Positions 5,328 through 5,399 of a DNA stretch of 5,399 nt are shown piece by piece; positions within the stretch are counted from its first letter, which is position 1, and every line of letters begins with the position of its first letter. Source of the stretch: Terriglobia bacterium (GTDB lineage Bacteria; Acidobacteriota; Terriglobia; UBA7540); assembly GCA_030042795.1 (NCBI GenBank), contig JASHYZ010000442.1, positions 1 to 5,399 of the forward strand, written 5' to 3'. The position numbers were made by a program, and so were the translations under genes. The notes beneath the pieces are model-generated. The model made no database searches and was not told the origin of the DNA. It saw nothing but the letters and a program-made list of their open reading frames with translations.

Positions 5328-5399
5328 ATGATCGGTGCCATCGCTGAAATCCCGACCGATTTTGAGTCCATTCTCGGCGAGTCGCGCGTATCGGGCGAA
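5328..5399 (+). CDS. Start of a further ORF, possibly a GlcE-type FAD-binding subunit (3' end outside window)
   Basis: An ATG at 5328 opens a frame that stays open for 24 codons to the window edge. An in-frame TAA at 5310-5312 means no earlier ATG start is available. The visible peptide contains DFESILGESRVSGE, which resembles the N-terminal 'residues before the FAD domain' of GlcD/GlcE-like oxidases, where a short helix and a 'IVG...V' pattern precede the PCMH domain. Position directly after glcD in the same direction supports a GlcE-like partner, which would help oxidise glycolate and pass electrons to an iron-sulphur subunit. No Shine-Dalgarno sequence is seen. Too little is present for a firm assignment; it could also be an unrelated gene or an incorrect start. 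Confidence 0.4.
   Translation, partial: MIGAIAEIPTDFESILGESRVSGE

Overview
The window is GC-rich chromosomal DNA from a Gram-negative-type, probably heterotrophic soil bacterium. The gene mix suggests Acidobacteriota or a relative: histidine degradation, a VapBC-like cassette, a WaaE-like glycosyltransferase, a UDP-glucuronate epimerase and a GlcD-type oxidase, with repeat-laden spacers. That placement is inference from style and gene content; there is no rRNA or other marker gene.

Left part (1-1256, + strand). The window opens inside a histidine ammonia-lyase gene (hutH), of which only the C-terminal ~200 codons are present. It is followed 38 nt later by a small type II toxin-antitoxin cassette: a 64-aa antitoxin, then an overlapping PIN-domain toxin. 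The toxin reading frame is broken by what looks like a one-base deletion near 931-942, although all the expected acidic active-site residues survive across the two frames.

Centre (1328-3473). A family 2 glycosyltransferase (+) and a UDP-glucuronate 4-epimerase-like sugar nucleotide epimerase (-) converge. Both fit surface polysaccharide or LPS synthesis. The spacer between them holds a 138-bp MITE-like element with perfect 13-bp terminal inverted repeats, a second symmetric pair of 11-bp arms, an inner 12-bp stem and flanking CTAA direct repeats. It carries no transposase and could serve as a bidirectional terminator between the two convergent genes.

Right part (3474-5399). A divergent spacer filled with degenerate CAGTC / GACTG / GACAGACT repeats separates the epimerase from a complete glycolate-oxidase-type FAD-linked oxidase (glcD). 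After another 173-nt spacer comes the first 24 codons of a further ORF, possibly the companion FAD-binding subunit (glcE).

I see no previously undescribed multi-gene system. The observations most worth checking are the MITE with its apparent target duplication, the frameshifted PIN toxin, the repeat block in front of glcD, and two start codons that sit exactly where transcription should begin downstream of extended -10 elements (possible leaderless mRNAs).
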